Source: Pseudomonadota bacterium
GTDB taxonomy: Bacteria; Pseudomonadota; Gammaproteobacteria; UBA5335
Length of the DNA: 64,000 bases
Assembly: GCA_002862435.1 (NCBI GenBank)
Contig: PKDC01000013.1
Coordinates: 1 to 64,000, forward strand
Reading direction: 5' to 3'
Made by a program: the position numbers and the translations under genes. Below are positions 31,569 to 45,258 of this stretch, in pieces (the first letter of the stretch is position 1; each line of letters begins with the position of its first letter). The notes below the pieces were generated by a model. It was not told where the DNA came from. It worked only from the letters and a program-made list of their open reading frames with translations, and made no database searches.

Positions 31569-31734
31569 TCGGCGATTTTAACTGGCCGGTGTGCGTCGGT
31601 GGGATAAGTGGCTGGCGAAAAACCACGCAAACGCGAGTCGGGCTAGAATGGCGCCTCGTTCGGCATCGGGCCGACGCCCCATGACCTAAGGCCTTGCGGC
31701 GCGCGTGACGGGCGCATCAAGGTTAGGAGGAGCG

Positions 31735-32229
31735 GTGAACGCCTCGGACTGGATCGATCAACTGGGCCTCACGCCCCATCCGGAGGGCGGCTATTTTCGC
31801 CGCACCTATGCGTGCGCCCGCACGGTCTCCGGGAAAGAGGGCGCGAAGCGGCCGCTGATGACCTCCATTTATTACCTGCTCACGGCAGATGAGCCGCTCG
31901 GGCGGCTGCACCGCAATCGTTCGGACATCCTGCACTTTTTCCATGCCGGCGCGCCGCTCACCTATTGGCTGCTGTTCCCGGACGGTCGACTGGAACGGCA
32001 GTGGCTGGGGCCGGATCCATTACAGGGACAGGTGTTGCAATTGAGGGTGCCGGGGGGCGTGTGGAAGGCGAGCGTGCTGGAGTCAGGCGCCTATGGGCTG
32101 ATCAGTGAAGCGGTTGCGCCGGGTTTCGATGCGGCGGATCGGGAAATGGCCAGCGCCGCGGCAATCCGCCTGACATTTCCGGCGCACTGGGCGCAATTGT
32201 CGCCACTGATTGCGGAAGAGGGGGCATGA
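31735..32229 (+). CDS. Cupin-fold protein, DUF985 family (GTG start)
   Basis: LGLTPHPEGGYFRRTYACA...TSIYYLLTADEPLGRLHRNRSDILHFFHAGAPL. Confidence 0.85.
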   Translation: MNASDWIDQLGLTPHPEGGYFRRTYACARTVSGKEGAKRPLMTSIYYLLTADEPLGRLHRNRSDILHFFHAGAPLTYWLLFPDGRLERQWLGPDPLQGQVLQLRVPGGVWKASVLESGAYGLISEAVAPGFDAADREMASAAAIRLTFPAHWAQLSPLIAEEGA

Positions 32230-32873
32230 CGGACGGGAATCCGGCGCACGCACTGGCGGAGGGACTGGCGGCGCTCGGTCTCGACCTGCCGCCGCAGGCC
32301 CGCGAGCAGTTGCTGGCGTTCCTGCCCATCCTGGCGGAGTGGAACCGCGCCTATAATCTGACGGCGATCCGTGATCCGCTGGACATGGTCCGGCGCCACC
32401 TGCTGGACAGCCTGACGGTATTGCCCCATCTGCGCGGGGAGCGGATTGTGGACTTGGGGAGCGGGGCCGGGTTGCCGGGTATCCCGCTGGCCATCGCCGA
32501 TCCGAGCCGGCATTTCATGCTGGTGGAGAGCAACGGCAAGAAGGTGCGCTTCATGCGCCACGCCATCAGCCAGCTTCGCTTGTCCCGGGTGACGGTGGTG
32601 CAGGGCCGGGCCGAGTCGGTTCAATTGAACCCGCCACCTGACACCGTGGTCGCGCGGGCGGTGGCCGATCTGGCCACCCTGTGCGGCTATGCGCGGCTGT
32701 TGGGCGCGCCTGGGGTATGGCTGGTGGCGATGAAAGGGCCCGATGTGGCGGCCGAACTGGCCGGGGTGCCGGCGGATTTTGCAGTCCAGGCGGTGCTGCC
32801 CGTTGTCGTTCCAGGGCTGGATGCGGCGCGGCATCTGGTGTGTCTGCGTCTGTTGGGTGGGGAATCGGATTGA
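32226..32873 (+). CDS. rsmG: 16S rRNA (guanine527-N7)-methyltransferase RsmG
   Basis: WNRAYNLTAIRDPLDMVRRHLLDSLTVLP...DLGSGAGLPGIPLAI. Confidence 0.95.
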   Translation: MTDGNPAHALAEGLAALGLDLPPQAREQLLAFLPILAEWNRAYNLTAIRDPLDMVRRHLLDSLTVLPHLRGERIVDLGSGAGLPGIPLAIADPSRHFMLVESNGKKVRFMRHAISQLRLSRVTVVQGRAESVQLNPPPDTVVARAVADLATLCGYARLLGAPGVWLVAMKGPDVAAELAGVPADFAVQAVLPVVVPGLDAARHLVCLRLLGGESD

Positions 32874-32898
32874 ATCGAAGCACAACGGGGGAGCCGTC

Positions 32899-33711
32899 GT
32901 GGGCCGCATAATCGCGATCGCCAACCAGAAAGGGGGGGTGGGCAAGACCACCACCAGCGTCAATCTGGCGGCGGCGCTGGCGCTGGCGCGGCGACGCGTG
33001 CTGCTGGTGGATCTGGATCCCCAGGGCAACGCCACGGTGGGTTGCGGCCTTGCGGTGAGCGAGGGGCAGGCCACTACCTGCGAGGTGCTGATGGGGGAGT
33101 GCTCCCTGGATCAGGCGCTGCAAAGCGCCGACAAGGCGGGTTTCCAGGTGCTGCCGGCCACCGGGGATCTGACCGTGGCCGAGGTGAACTTGCTGCAACG
33201 GGAGGGCCGCGAGCGCGCGCTGGCCGAGGCACTGGCAGGCGCTACGGCATCGTTCGACTATGTGCTGATCGACTGCCCGCCCGCGCTCAATGTGTTGACC
33301 GTCAATGCGCTGGTCGCCGCCCAGGGGGTGCTGATTCCCATGCAGTGCGAGTATTACGCCCTGGAAGGGCTGAAAGCCCTGCTCGGAAGCGTGGAGGGGG
33401 TGCGCCGCGAGGCGAATCCCGGGCTGGAAATCGAAGGCTTGCTGCGCACGATGTTTGATCCACGCAATCGGCTGGCGCGGGATGTATCCGAGCAATTGCT
33501 GCGGCATTTCGGTGACAAGGTCTATCGCTCCATCGTGCCGCGCAACGTGCGGCTGGCCGAGGCGCCCAGCTACGGTCTGCCCTGTGTGCTGCTCGATCGC
33601 AGCGCGCAGGGCAGCGCCGCCTATCTGGCGCTGGCCGGGGAAATGCTGCGCCGCCATGGGCGCAGCGATTTGGCGGCGGCTCAAACGACTGCGGGGATTC
33701 TGTCGCGATGA
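32899..33711 (+). CDS. parA: Chromosome partitioning ATPase ParA/Soj (GTG start)
   Basis: IIAIANQKGGVGKTTTSVNLAAALA. Confidence 0.95.
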   Translation: MGRIIAIANQKGGVGKTTTSVNLAAALALARRRVLLVDLDPQGNATVGCGLAVSEGQATTCEVLMGECSLDQALQSADKAGFQVLPATGDLTVAEVNLLQREGRERALAEALAGATASFDYVLIDCPPALNVLTVNALVAAQGVLIPMQCEYYALEGLKALLGSVEGVRREANPGLEIEGLLRTMFDPRNRLARDVSEQLLRHFGDKVYRSIVPRNVRLAEAPSYGLPCVLLDRSAQGSAAYLALAGEMLRRHGRSDLAAAQTTAGILSR

Positions 33712-34574
33712 ACCGAAAGCGCGGTTTGGGGCGGGGCCTGGATGCCTTGCTGGGCGGGGTGGCGATGGCTGGTCCTCCCACGCCGGGGGAATCGCTGGCG
33801 CAACTGCCGGTCGAGCGGCTGCGGCGCGGGCGCTACCAGCCACGGTTGCGGATGGACCCGGAAGCCTTGGCGGAACTGGCGGAATCCATTCGCACCCAAG
33901 GCGTCGTGCAGCCCATCGTGGTGCGCCCCTGGGAAGGCGATTACGAGATCATCGCGGGAGAACGGCGCTGGCGGGCGGCCCAGATGGCCGGACTGCGGGA
34001 AGTGCCGTGCCTGGTGCGGCAGATCCCCGACCAGGCGGCCATGGCTATCGCGCTGATCGAGAACATCCAGCGCGAAGACCTCAACACCATGGAAGAAGCC
34101 GGCGCCCTGGCGCGCTTGCAGCAAGAATTTTCCCTGACTCACGAACAGATTGCGGCTACCGTGGGCCGTTCGCGGGTCGCAGTCACCAATTTACTGCGCC
34201 TCAATGAACTGGAGCCGCCGGTCAAAACGCTGCTGGAACAGGGAAGCCTGGAGATGGGGCATGGGCGCGCCTTGCTGGGCCTGAAGGGGGGCGAGCAATG
34301 CGAGGCGGCGGCTTTGGTGGTGCGGCGTAGCTTGACGGTGCGTCAGACCGAGGCCCTGGTGCGGCGCATGCAGCAGCCGGCTGGTCCCGACAAGACGCCC
34401 GATCCCGACTTGGCGCGGTTGGAGCAGGATCTTTCCGAACGCCTGGGCACGCCGGTGGCCATCCAGGATCGCGGCGGCAAGGGTGCGGTGCGCATCGAAT
34501 ATCATTCCCTGGATCAGCTGGATGGATTGCTGGCGCGTCTGGCCGGACGCGAAAAAGGGAATTTTTCGCATTGA
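33708..34574 (+). CDS. parB: Chromosome partitioning protein ParB/Spo0J
   Basis: MNRKRGLGRGLDALLGG...YEIIAGERRWRAAQMAGL...ENIQREDLN. Confidence 0.96.
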   Translation: MNRKRGLGRGLDALLGGVAMAGPPTPGESLAQLPVERLRRGRYQPRLRMDPEALAELAESIRTQGVVQPIVVRPWEGDYEIIAGERRWRAAQMAGLREVPCLVRQIPDQAAMAIALIENIQREDLNTMEEAGALARLQQEFSLTHEQIAATVGRSRVAVTNLLRLNELEPPVKTLLEQGSLEMGHGRALLGLKGGEQCEAAALVVRRSLTVRQTEALVRRMQQPAGPDKTPDPDLARLEQDLSERLGTPVAIQDRGGKGAVRIEYHSLDQLDGLLARLAGREKGNFSH

Positions 34575-34667
34575 CCCATGCCAACGCGGTCATTATACTT
34601 GCGGCGCTTTTGGGGGCGGCGGTTTCGGCATACCTGATACGCGCTGGCCGGTGAGGTTCGCAGTCCG

Positions 34668-35048
34668 GTGAATCGCGCCATCATCGCCAAGCTTTTTCTA
34701 TGGCAAACCGTTGTGACCGCGACCGTGGCAGTGATCGCGGCCATGGCGTTGAGTTGGCAGGATGCAGCGGCGGCGCTCATGGGGGGTGGCATCAACCTCC
34801 TGGCAGTGGCGGCCTTCGCCATAAGAGTGGCGCTGTTGCCGCCCGATGCGACTGCGCAGGCGAGACTGGCGGCCATGGCTCGGGCCGAAGCGGTGAAGTG
34901 GGGAGTCAGCATCGGGCTCTTCGCGATCGCAGCCATGATTTTTCCAGGGCACTTTCCAGTGCTCATCTTGGCCTTTATGGCGACAACGGGTGTTTATTGG
35001 TTCGCCCTCCTGTGGGACGTTCCAGACGACAGGCAGCAAAGGGGTTGA
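34668..35048 (+). CDS. atpI: ATP synthase subunit I
   Basis: 126 aa, four TM, directly upstream of atpB; GTG start. Confidence 0.85.
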   Translation: MNRAIIAKLFLWQTVVTATVAVIAAMALSWQDAAAALMGGGINLLAVAAFAIRVALLPPDATAQARLAAMARAEAVKWGVSIGLFAIAAMIFPGHFPVLILAFMATTGVYWFALLWDVPDDRQQRG

Positions 35049-35052
35049 TTGA

Positions 35053-36138
<1,086 letters not shown>

Positions 36139-36140
<2 letters not shown>

Positions 36141-36168
36141 AACGTCCCCTCGACCCGGACGTTTTTTT
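36139..36168 (+). terminator. Intrinsic-terminator-like hairpin inside atp operon (between atpE and atpF)
   Basis: aaaacgtcc cctcgaccc ggacgtttt ttt: 9-bp stem, 9-nt loop, 7-T tract. Confidence 0.75.
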
Positions 36169-36198
36169 GGGTAGGACACGGATCGCGGAGAGTTTATC

Positions 36199-36669
36199 GT
36201 GGGCATCAACGCCACTCTGATCGGCCAGATGATCACCTTCGGGTTGTTCGTCTGGGTCATGATGAAGTTCGTCTGGCCGCCGTTGACTCAGGCGATGCAG
36301 GAACGTCAGCAGCGCATCGCTGAAGGACTGGCTGCCGCCGAGCAGGGGAATACCCAGCTGGAGCGTTCGCGCCAGGAAGTCGAAAGCGCCTTGCAGGCGG
36401 CACGCCAGCAGGCAGCCGAAATCCTGGCTCAGGCGAATCGCCGTGGCGCCGAGATGATCGAGCAGGCCAAACAGGCGGCGCGTGAGGAAGGTGAGCGGCA
36501 GATTCGATCCGCCGAAGCCTTGATCGCCCAGGAAGTGTCCCAGGCCCGGGAATCCCTGCGACGGGAGGTTGCGGATCTGGCCATGGCTGGGGCAGGACGG
36601 ATACTCAAGCGTGAAATCGACCCGTCCGCCCACCGTGATCTGGTGGACGAACTGGTCGGCCAGATCTGA
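36199..36669 (+). CDS. atpF: F0F1 ATP synthase subunit b
   Basis: [40 protein letters not shown]. Confidence 0.96.
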   Translation: MGINATLIGQMITFGLFVWVMMKFVWPPLTQAMQERQQRIAEGLAAAEQGNTQLERSRQEVESALQAARQQAAEILAQANRRGAEMIEQAKQAAREEGERQIRSAEALIAQEVSQARESLRREVADLAMAGAGRILKREIDPSAHRDLVDELVGQI

Positions 36670-36683
36670 CCGGGAATCCACAG

Positions 36684-37223
36684 ATGTCCGAAGTAACGAC
36701 CCTGGCGCGACCCTATGCGAAAGCCGTGCTTGATCTGGCCCAGCAAAGTGGAGCGGCGCTGAGCGAATGGCAACAGCGATTGGATCTGTTGGCGGCCTTG
36801 GTGTCCTATCCACCCATCCGCACGGCGATTGACAATCCGCTGCAGACTGCCGAACAGAGCCGCCAATTGATCATTGACGCCCTGGGCCCCGAATTGGGGC
36901 CGGAAGGCATCAATCTGGCCAGTCTCCTGATAGAAAACGGGCGTCTTTTGTTGACGCCACAGATTGCCGAGCTTTATGGCGCAATGCGCGCAGAGGCTGA
37001 AGGCTCGGTGGATGCCGAAGTGACAACAGCAACCCCGATGGATGCCGATCAGCAACAGCGGATCAGCGAGGCCTTGTCGCGGCGGCTCGGGCGACGGGTC
37101 AACCTGACCTCCCGGGTCGACGCAAGCTTGGTGGGCGGCGCGGTCATTCGCGCCGGTGATTTGGTTATCGACGGGTCGGTCCGCAGCCAGCTGGAACGTC
37201 TTTCCCGCGCACTGGTTCATTGA
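36684..37223 (+). CDS. atpH: F0F1 ATP synthase subunit delta
   Basis: MSEVTTLARPYAKAVLDLAQ...VDASLVGGAVIRAGDLVIDGSVRSQLERL. Confidence 0.96.
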   Translation: MSEVTTLARPYAKAVLDLAQQSGAALSEWQQRLDLLAALVSYPPIRTAIDNPLQTAEQSRQLIIDALGPELGPEGINLASLLIENGRLLLTPQIAELYGAMRAEAEGSVDAEVTTATPMDADQQQRISEALSRRLGRRVNLTSRVDASLVGGAVIRAGDLVIDGSVRSQLERLSRALVH

Positions 37224-37235
37224 CGAGGAAGCAAC

Positions 37236-38777
37236 ATGCAAGTCAATCCCGCCGAGATTAGCGAGCTGATCAAACAGCGCATTCAGAACTTCCAGGTCGT
37301 CGCGGAAGCGCGCGCCGAGGGGACGGTCATCAGCGTGGCCGACGGTATCTGCCGCATCCATGGCCTCACGGCTGCGATGCAAGGTGAAATGCTGGAATTC
37401 CCCGGCGGCATCTATGGCCTGGCGCTCAATTTGGAGCGTGATTCCGTCGGTGCCGTGGTGCTGGGCGAATACGAGCAGATCAAGGAAGGCGATCGGGTGC
37501 GTTGCACCGGGCGCATTCTGGAGGTGCCCGTGGGCGAGGCCGTGCTCGGCCGCGTGGTGAATTCGCTGGGTCAACCCATCGATGGCAAAGGCCCGATCGA
37601 TACCGCCCTGTCATCGCCCATCGAAAAAGTGGCGCCAGGCGTGATTGCCCGCCAGTCGGTGTCCCAGCCGGTTCAAACCGGGCTCAAGGCCATTGACGCC
37701 ATGGTGCCGGTGGGCCGCGGCCAGCGCGAATTGATCATCGGTGACCGCCAGACCGGCAAGACCGCCGTTGCGGTGGATGCGATCATCAACCAGAAAGGCA
37801 CTGGCGTTAAGTGTATCTACGTCGCCATTGGTCAGAAGGCGTCCAGCATTGCCGCCGTGGTGCGCAAGCTGGAAGAACATGGGGCCCTGGCACACACGAT
37901 TGTGGTGGCCGCCAGTGCCTCTGATTCCGCCGCCCTGCAGTACATTGCACCCTACAGCGGATGCGCCATGGGTGAGTATTTCCGCGATCGGGGCCAGGAC
38001 GCGCTAATCGTTTATGACGATTTGACCAAGCAGGCGTGGGCCTACCGGCAGATTTCCCTGTTGCTGCGCCGCCCGCCGGGCCGCGAAGCCTATCCTGGGG
38101 ATGTGTTCTATCTGCATTCGCGTCTGCTGGAGCGGGCGGCGCGCGTCAATGCCGATTACGTCGAAAAGCTCACCCATGGTGAAGTGAAGGGTCAAACGGG
38201 CTCCCTGACGGCGCTGCCGATCATCGAAACCCAGGCCGGCGACGTGTCGGCCTTCGTGCCCACCAACGTGATCTCGATCACTGACGGCCAGATCTACTTG
38301 GAATCGGACCTGTTCAACGCAGGCATCCGCCCGGCCATCAACGCCGGTCTGTCAGTCTCCCGAGTGGGTGGCGCCGCCCAGACCAAGATCATCAAGAAGC
38401 TCGGCGGTGGCGTGCGTCTGGCGCTGGCCCAGTATCGTGAACTCGCGGCGTTTGCCCAGTTTGCCTCCGATCTGGATGAAACCACGCGCAAGCAGTTGGA
38501 TCGCGGCCAGCGTGTCACTGAGTTGATGAAGCAGAAGCAGTACGCACCGCTGTCCATCGCGCTGATGGCGCTGTCCCTGTATGCCGCCAATGAAGGCCAT
38601 CTGGACAGTGTGGACGTGAAGAAAGTGGTGGCATTTGAAACTGCGCTGCACGACTTCGCCCGCTCCGCCCATGCCGGCGTGTTGGCCAGGATTGATGAAA
38701 CGGGCGATTTCAATGCTGAAATCGAAAGCGGTCTGAAAAAGATCATCGAGGACTTCAAGGCCACCGGGACCTGGTAA
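37236..38777 (+). CDS. atpA: F0F1 ATP synthase subunit alpha
   Basis: 513 aa; [19 protein letters not shown]. Confidence 0.98.
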   Translation: MQVNPAEISELIKQRIQNFQVVAEARAEGTVISVADGICRIHGLTAAMQGEMLEFPGGIYGLALNLERDSVGAVVLGEYEQIKEGDRVRCTGRILEVPVGEAVLGRVVNSLGQPIDGKGPIDTALSSPIEKVAPGVIARQSVSQPVQTGLKAIDAMVPVGRGQRELIIGDRQTGKTAVAVDAIINQKGTGVKCIYVAIGQKASSIAAVVRKLEEHGALAHTIVVAASASDSAALQYIAPYSGCAMGEYFRDRGQDALIVYDDLTKQAWAYRQISLLLRRPPGREAYPGDVFYLHSRLLERAARVNADYVEKLTHGEVKGQTGSLTALPIIETQAGDVSAFVPTNVISITDGQIYLESDLFNAGIRPAINAGLSVSRVGGAAQTKIIKKLGGGVRLALAQYRELAAFAQFASDLDETTRKQLDRGQRVTELMKQKQYAPLSIALMALSLYAANEGHLDSVDVKKVVAFETALHDFARSAHAGVLARIDETGDFNAEIESGLKKIIEDFKATGTW

Positions 38778-38800
38778 GCCACGAACCCGATAGGTGAGAT

Positions 38801-41144
<2,344 letters not shown>

Positions 41145-41166
41145 TCCATTGCGGGAGTGAGCTGAG

Positions 41167-41586
41167 ATGAGCCAGATCAACGTCGATATCGTCAGCGCCG
41201 AAGGGGAGATTTTCTCCGGCAGCGCAAGCATGGTCTTCGCGCCAGCCGTGGAAGGGGATGTGGGCATTGCACCCCGCCATGCCCCCCTGTTGACCAAGTT
41301 GCGTGCGGGAGAGGTACGAGTGCGGGATGAGCAGGGACAGGATGCGCATTACTTTGTGTCCGGCGGCATTCTAGAGGTACAACCTTTTAAGGTGACGGTG
41401 CTGGCCGATGCCGCGTTGCGCGCCAAGGATCTGGACGAGGCTGCGGCGCTCGAAGCCAAACGTCGCGCCGAGGACGCCTTGAGCCAGCGTCGCACCGACA
41501 TTGATTACGCCCATGCCCAGGCCGAACTGGCGGAAGCAATGGCCAAGCTGCAGATGCTGGAGCGGTTGCGCAAGATCCGTAGCTGA
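41167..41586 (+). CDS. atpC: F0F1 ATP synthase subunit epsilon
   Basis: 139 aa; VDIVSAEGEIFSGSASMVFAPAVEGDVGIAPRHAPLLT. Confidence 0.96.
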   Translation: MSQINVDIVSAEGEIFSGSASMVFAPAVEGDVGIAPRHAPLLTKLRAGEVRVRDEQGQDAHYFVSGGILEVQPFKVTVLADAALRAKDLDEAAALEAKRRAEDALSQRRTDIDYAHAQAELAEAMAKLQMLERLRKIRS

Positions 41587-41608
41587 ATCCGGGGTCGAAT
41601 CCTGGTTG

Positions 41609-41637
41609 AAAAAAAGCCCGCGTATGCGGGCTTTTTG
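41609..41637 (+). terminator. Intrinsic terminator at the end of the atp operon
   Basis: aaaaaaagcccgcgtatgcgggcttttt stem-loop with T tract. Confidence 0.88.
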
Positions 41638-41706
41638 CTATGGAAAAATGATGGATCGAGGGAAAGTGGATTGGTGATGGGTTCCTTCGCCAATCCACCC
41701 GCTCAT

Positions 41707-42015
41707 TTACGGGATAACAGGGGGGGTCCAGCCAAGCGAGAAGCCCCGGGTGCGATTCCAGCCCAGATTGTCGACGGTGATGCCGTAACCAAACAAGGTG
41801 CCGGCGGCATCTACATCCAGCAGACTGCCCTTGCTGAAGGACATCGTATTGGTCGTGGTGTCCAGCGCGAAGCTACGCCCCTTGTCGCGAACAATGCTCA
41901 GCGCCTGGCCATGTACGTCCGACAGTGCCGGTTCGCTCATGGGGTTCATTTCGGCCTGGGCCGCCAAAGGCAGGAGGGCCATGGCACAGGTCATCGACAG
42001 TATTTTGATCTTCAT
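41707..42015 (-). CDS. Small secreted protein of unknown function with 'LSDVHGQA' motif after signal peptide
   Basis: MKIKILSMTCAMALLPLAAQAEMNPMSEPALSDVHGQALSIVRDKGRSFALDTTTNTMSFSKGSLLDVDAAGTLFGYGITVDNLGW. Confidence 0.65.
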   Translation of the reverse strand: MKIKILSMTCAMALLPLAAQAEMNPMSEPALSDVHGQALSIVRDKGRSFALDTTTNTMSFSKGSLLDVDAAGTLFGYGITVDNLGWNRTRGFSLGWTPPVIP

Positions 42016-42157
42016 CAGTGTCTCCTCAAGTATCCACAACACACAGCCGGCGAATCATTTCGCGGCCTCTAAGGTATCGACAGGTGAGGGGCACGCTTGA
42101 GCTTATTTTTATCGCGCGGGGCTTGATTGTGTCGCGTCTGGGCAGATAACAGACCGA

Positions 42158-42790
42158 TCAAGGGGATGGCAGGCGGAGTGTCGTGCGCAGCGCGGATTCA
42201 AGATCCGTGCGCACCTGGGCGAGCGACAGATCGGCCCGGAAAGCGCGCACCTGAGTGACAGCCAGATCGGCATAACCACAGGGATTGATGCCGGCGAAAG
42301 GGGCGAGGTCCATGTCGACGTTCAGCGCCAGCCCGTGGTAGCAGCAGCCGCGTCGCACCCGCAGCCCCAGCGCGGCGATCTTGGCGCCGGCCACGTAGAC
42401 GCCGGGCGCCTCGCGGCGGGCATGGGCCTTGATGCCATAGCCGGCCAGCAGATCGATCACCGCCTGTTCCAGGGCATTGACCAGGCTGCGGATGCCCAGC
42501 CCCAGACGGCGCAGGTCGAGCAGGGGATAGACGACCCACTGGCCGGGCCCGTGATAGGTGACCTGTCCGCCGCGGTCGCTGAGGATGACGGGAATATACC
42601 CTGGCGCGAGGACATGTTCGGGCCGGGCATGCATGCCCAGGGTGTAGACTGGCGGATGCTGCACGAACCACAGCGCATCAGGAGTATGGGGGTCACGCTG
42701 GTCGGTGTACTGGCGCATCGCCTCCCACACGGCCGGGTAGGGCGCCAGTCCCCAATCCCGGACCTCTGGTGGGGGCGCTAGATCACCCAC
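42158..42790 (-). CDS. lipB: Lipoyl(octanoyl) transferase LipB
   Basis: [12 protein letters not shown]...[24 protein letters not shown]. Confidence 0.95.
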   Translation of the reverse strand: MGDLAPPPEVRDWGLAPYPAVWEAMRQYTDQRDPHTPDALWFVQHPPVYTLGMHARPEHVLAPGYIPVILSDRGGQVTYHGPGQWVVYPLLDLRRLGLGIRSLVNALEQAVIDLLAGYGIKAHARREAPGVYVAGAKIAALGLRVRRGCCYHGLALNVDMDLAPFAGINPCGYADLAVTQVRAFRADLSLAQVRTDLESALRTTLRLPSP

Positions 42791-43071
42791 AACAGCCGCT
42801 TGTCGGCGCTCAGGTCACGGTAGAGGGCATCCATCTGCGCCCGGCTGGTCGCCCGCAAGGTCACGGTTACGGAGAGGTAGGCGCCGCCCCGACTGGGGCG
42901 CGTTTCGATGCCAACAATATCGGCTTCGCCGACATGCGCAGCGATCAGGGTGGAGACTAGCGCCAAGGGCTCATCGGCAATCCGTGCCACCGCCTTGATG
43001 GGATACACGCAAGGAAACGAGAGGATTTCCTCTGGCGTCATGGTGCGGTCACAGCAGGACAGCGCCGTCAC
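42778..43071 (-). CDS. ybeD: YbeD/DUF493 family protein
   Basis: 97 aa; [18 protein letters not shown]...[31 protein letters not shown]; next to lipB. Confidence 0.88.
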   Translation of the reverse strand: MTALSCCDRTMTPEEILSFPCVYPIKAVARIADEPLALVSTLIAAHVGEADIVGIETRPSRGGAYLSVTVTLRATSRAQMDALYRDLSADKRLLWVI

Positions 43072-43924
43072 GCCAGCGCGCCAGCGCGCTTTGCCAGAGA
43101 TCCGTCATGCGCCGATAGAGCGGGCCGGGACGCCCCGCACCGACAGGTTGCCCATCCAGTCGGGTGATGGGGATCACGGCGCGGGTGGAGCTGGTCATCC
43201 ACAGCTCATCGGCGTCGCGCAGCGTGGCTTCCGGGATGTCGGTCTCCCGCACCGTCAGTCCCGCGGTTTGCGCCAGGTGCAGCACCAGTTGGCGGGTGAT
43301 GCCGTGCAGGATGCGCGTGTCCGCCACCGGGGTCAGGATCTCGTTCTGGTGGACCATGAACACATTGCTGGCGGCGCCCTCGGTCAGCAGACCGTCACGC
43401 AGGTAGAGTATTTCCACGGCGCCGGCTTCCTTGGCCGCCTGGCGCGATAGGGCATTGGCCAGCAGGGTGATGGCCTTGATGTCGCAGCGCCCCCAGCGTG
43501 GATCCGGCTGGCTCAGCGTCGCGATACCGGTTTCCAGCCAGGCGGCGGGTGGCGGCTTCAGGGGGTTCGCCATGGCGAACACGGTCGGCCGCACGGTGGC
43601 CGGGAAGGCATGATCGCGGTGATCGTCGCTGCCGCGGGTGACCTGCAGATAGACCGACCAATCGCCCGGCCCCTGATGGCTGATGAGTTCGCCGATGAGC
43701 GCCTCCCAGCGAGACCGGTCGAGCGGGTTGTCCAGACGAATGGCCGTGAGGCTGCGTTCCAGCCGGTCCAGGTGCTCCGCTAAAAGAAAAGGCCGACCCT
43801 GGTAGACGGGAATGACTTCATAGACGCCATCGCCAAACAGGAATCCCCGATCCAGCACAGAGACCCGCGCTTCGGCGAGCGGCAGGAAGGCGCCATCGAG
43901 ATAAACGGTCGTGTGTGCGCTCAT
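43049..43924 (-). CDS. dat: PLP-dependent class IV aminotransferase (D-amino acid aminotransferase-like)
   Basis: YLDGAFLPLAEARVSVLDRGFLFGDGVYEVIPVYQGRPF...EGAASNVFMV. Confidence 0.88.
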   Translation of the reverse strand: MSAHTTVYLDGAFLPLAEARVSVLDRGFLFGDGVYEVIPVYQGRPFLLAEHLDRLERSLTAIRLDNPLDRSRWEALIGELISHQGPGDWSVYLQVTRGSDDHRDHAFPATVRPTVFAMANPLKPPPAAWLETGIATLSQPDPRWGRCDIKAITLLANALSRQAAKEAGAVEILYLRDGLLTEGAASNVFMVHQNEILTPVADTRILHGITRQLVLHLAQTAGLTVRETDIPEATLRDADELWMTSSTRAVIPITRLDGQPVGAGRPGPLYRRMTDLWQSALARWRDGAVLL

Positions 43925-45069
43925 TTGAACCACAGCAGCAACCAGTGCCACAGCCGTTTCAGCCAGTTGCCGCGTTCCACCGCCTGCTTGGGATACAGCG
44001 GCGCTTCCAGCAAGGGTTCATCATTGAAACGCACCACCAGCTTGCCGATGGCCGCATCGACGGGCAGCGGCGCGATCAGTTTCTCCTGCACTTCCGCCTG
44101 GGTTTTCACCCCTTCGTATTGACCCCGAGGCACCGTGATGTAGAGATCCTTCGGCAGGGTCAGCGCGACCTTGGTTACCTTGCCCATCCAGACGGGGGCT
44201 TCCGTGACGACTTCGCCAGCCGGGTATAGGCGATGGGTGCTGTAGAAGCGGAAGCCATAGTTGAGCAGTGCCTGACTGTCGTTCATGCGGTCATTGTCAC
44301 TGGGGGTGCCCATCACCACGCTGATCAGCCGCATCTGGTCGCGTTTTGCGGAAGACACCAGGCAGAAGCCGGCCGAGCTGGTGTGCCCGGTCTTCATGCC
44401 ATCCACACTGGCGTCGCGCCACAGCAGGCGGTTGCGATTGTGCTGCTCGATGCCGTTGAAGAGGAGCTGGCGAATCGAATACCAACCGTAGTACTGCGGG
44501 AAATCGCGAATCATGGCCTGCGCCATCAAGGCGATGTCATGGGCCGTGGTGTAGTGGTTGGGGTCGGGCAGGCCGGTCGCATTCATGAAGTGGGTATTGG
44601 TCATCCCCAGCTTCTGCGCGTACTGGTTCATCAGGCCCGCGAAGGATTCCTCGGCCCCGGCGATGTGCTCCGCCAGTGCGATGCTCGCATCGTTGCCGGA
44701 TTGCACGATCATGCCCTTGATGAGGGTTTCGACATCGATCTGCGAGCCGATCTTGAGAAAGGTCCGGGAACCTTCCGAGCGCCAGGCCTTCTCGCTGATG
44801 GTCACTTGTTCGTCCAGCTTGAGATCGCCATCGGCGATTTGCTGGAAAGCGACATAGGCGGTCATGATCTTGGTGATACTGGCGGGTTCCACGCGGCTGT
44901 CGGCGTTGTGATTCACCAGCAGTCGGCCGCTGTCATGGTCCATGAGGACATAGCTGGCGGCATTGATCTGCGGCGGGGCCGGCACCGGGATGGGTGCGGC
45001 GATGGCGGTGGTGGTCCAGAACAGGAGCATGGACCAGAGGGCGAAGAAACGGAATCGGTTAGGCAACAT
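43921..45069 (-). CDS. dacA: D-alanyl-D-alanine carboxypeptidase (PBP5/6 type)
   Basis: SASITKIMTAY-like PASITKIMTAYV, SGNDA, KTGHTSSAGFC. Confidence 0.93.
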   Translation of the reverse strand: MLPNRFRFFALWSMLLFWTTTAIAAPIPVPAPPQINAASYVLMDHDSGRLLVNHNADSRVEPASITKIMTAYVAFQQIADGDLKLDEQVTISEKAWRSEGSRTFLKIGSQIDVETLIKGMIVQSGNDASIALAEHIAGAEESFAGLMNQYAQKLGMTNTHFMNATGLPDPNHYTTAHDIALMAQAMIRDFPQYYGWYSIRQLLFNGIEQHNRNRLLWRDASVDGMKTGHTSSAGFCLVSSAKRDQMRLISVVMGTPSDNDRMNDSQALLNYGFRFYSTHRLYPAGEVVTEAPVWMGKVTKVALTLPKDLYITVPRGQYEGVKTQAEVQEKLIAPLPVDAAIGKLVVRFNDEPLLEAPLYPKQAVERGNWLKRLWHWLLLWFK

Positions 45070-45258
45070 GGGAGATGGGGGCCCTTGTCGGTGGCGTGCC
45101 AGAAGGCGGGAAACGGCTTCCCGCGGAAGCGCTCATTCTAGCCCGTGGCGCGACGCGCACAACCCCGCGGCGCCAAGTCGATCGCCGGGCGCCGCGCCGA
45201 ATTGACATGCGCCGTCGAAGACCAGCGGGACGCGGCGCCCACCCGGATGCCGCATCGA

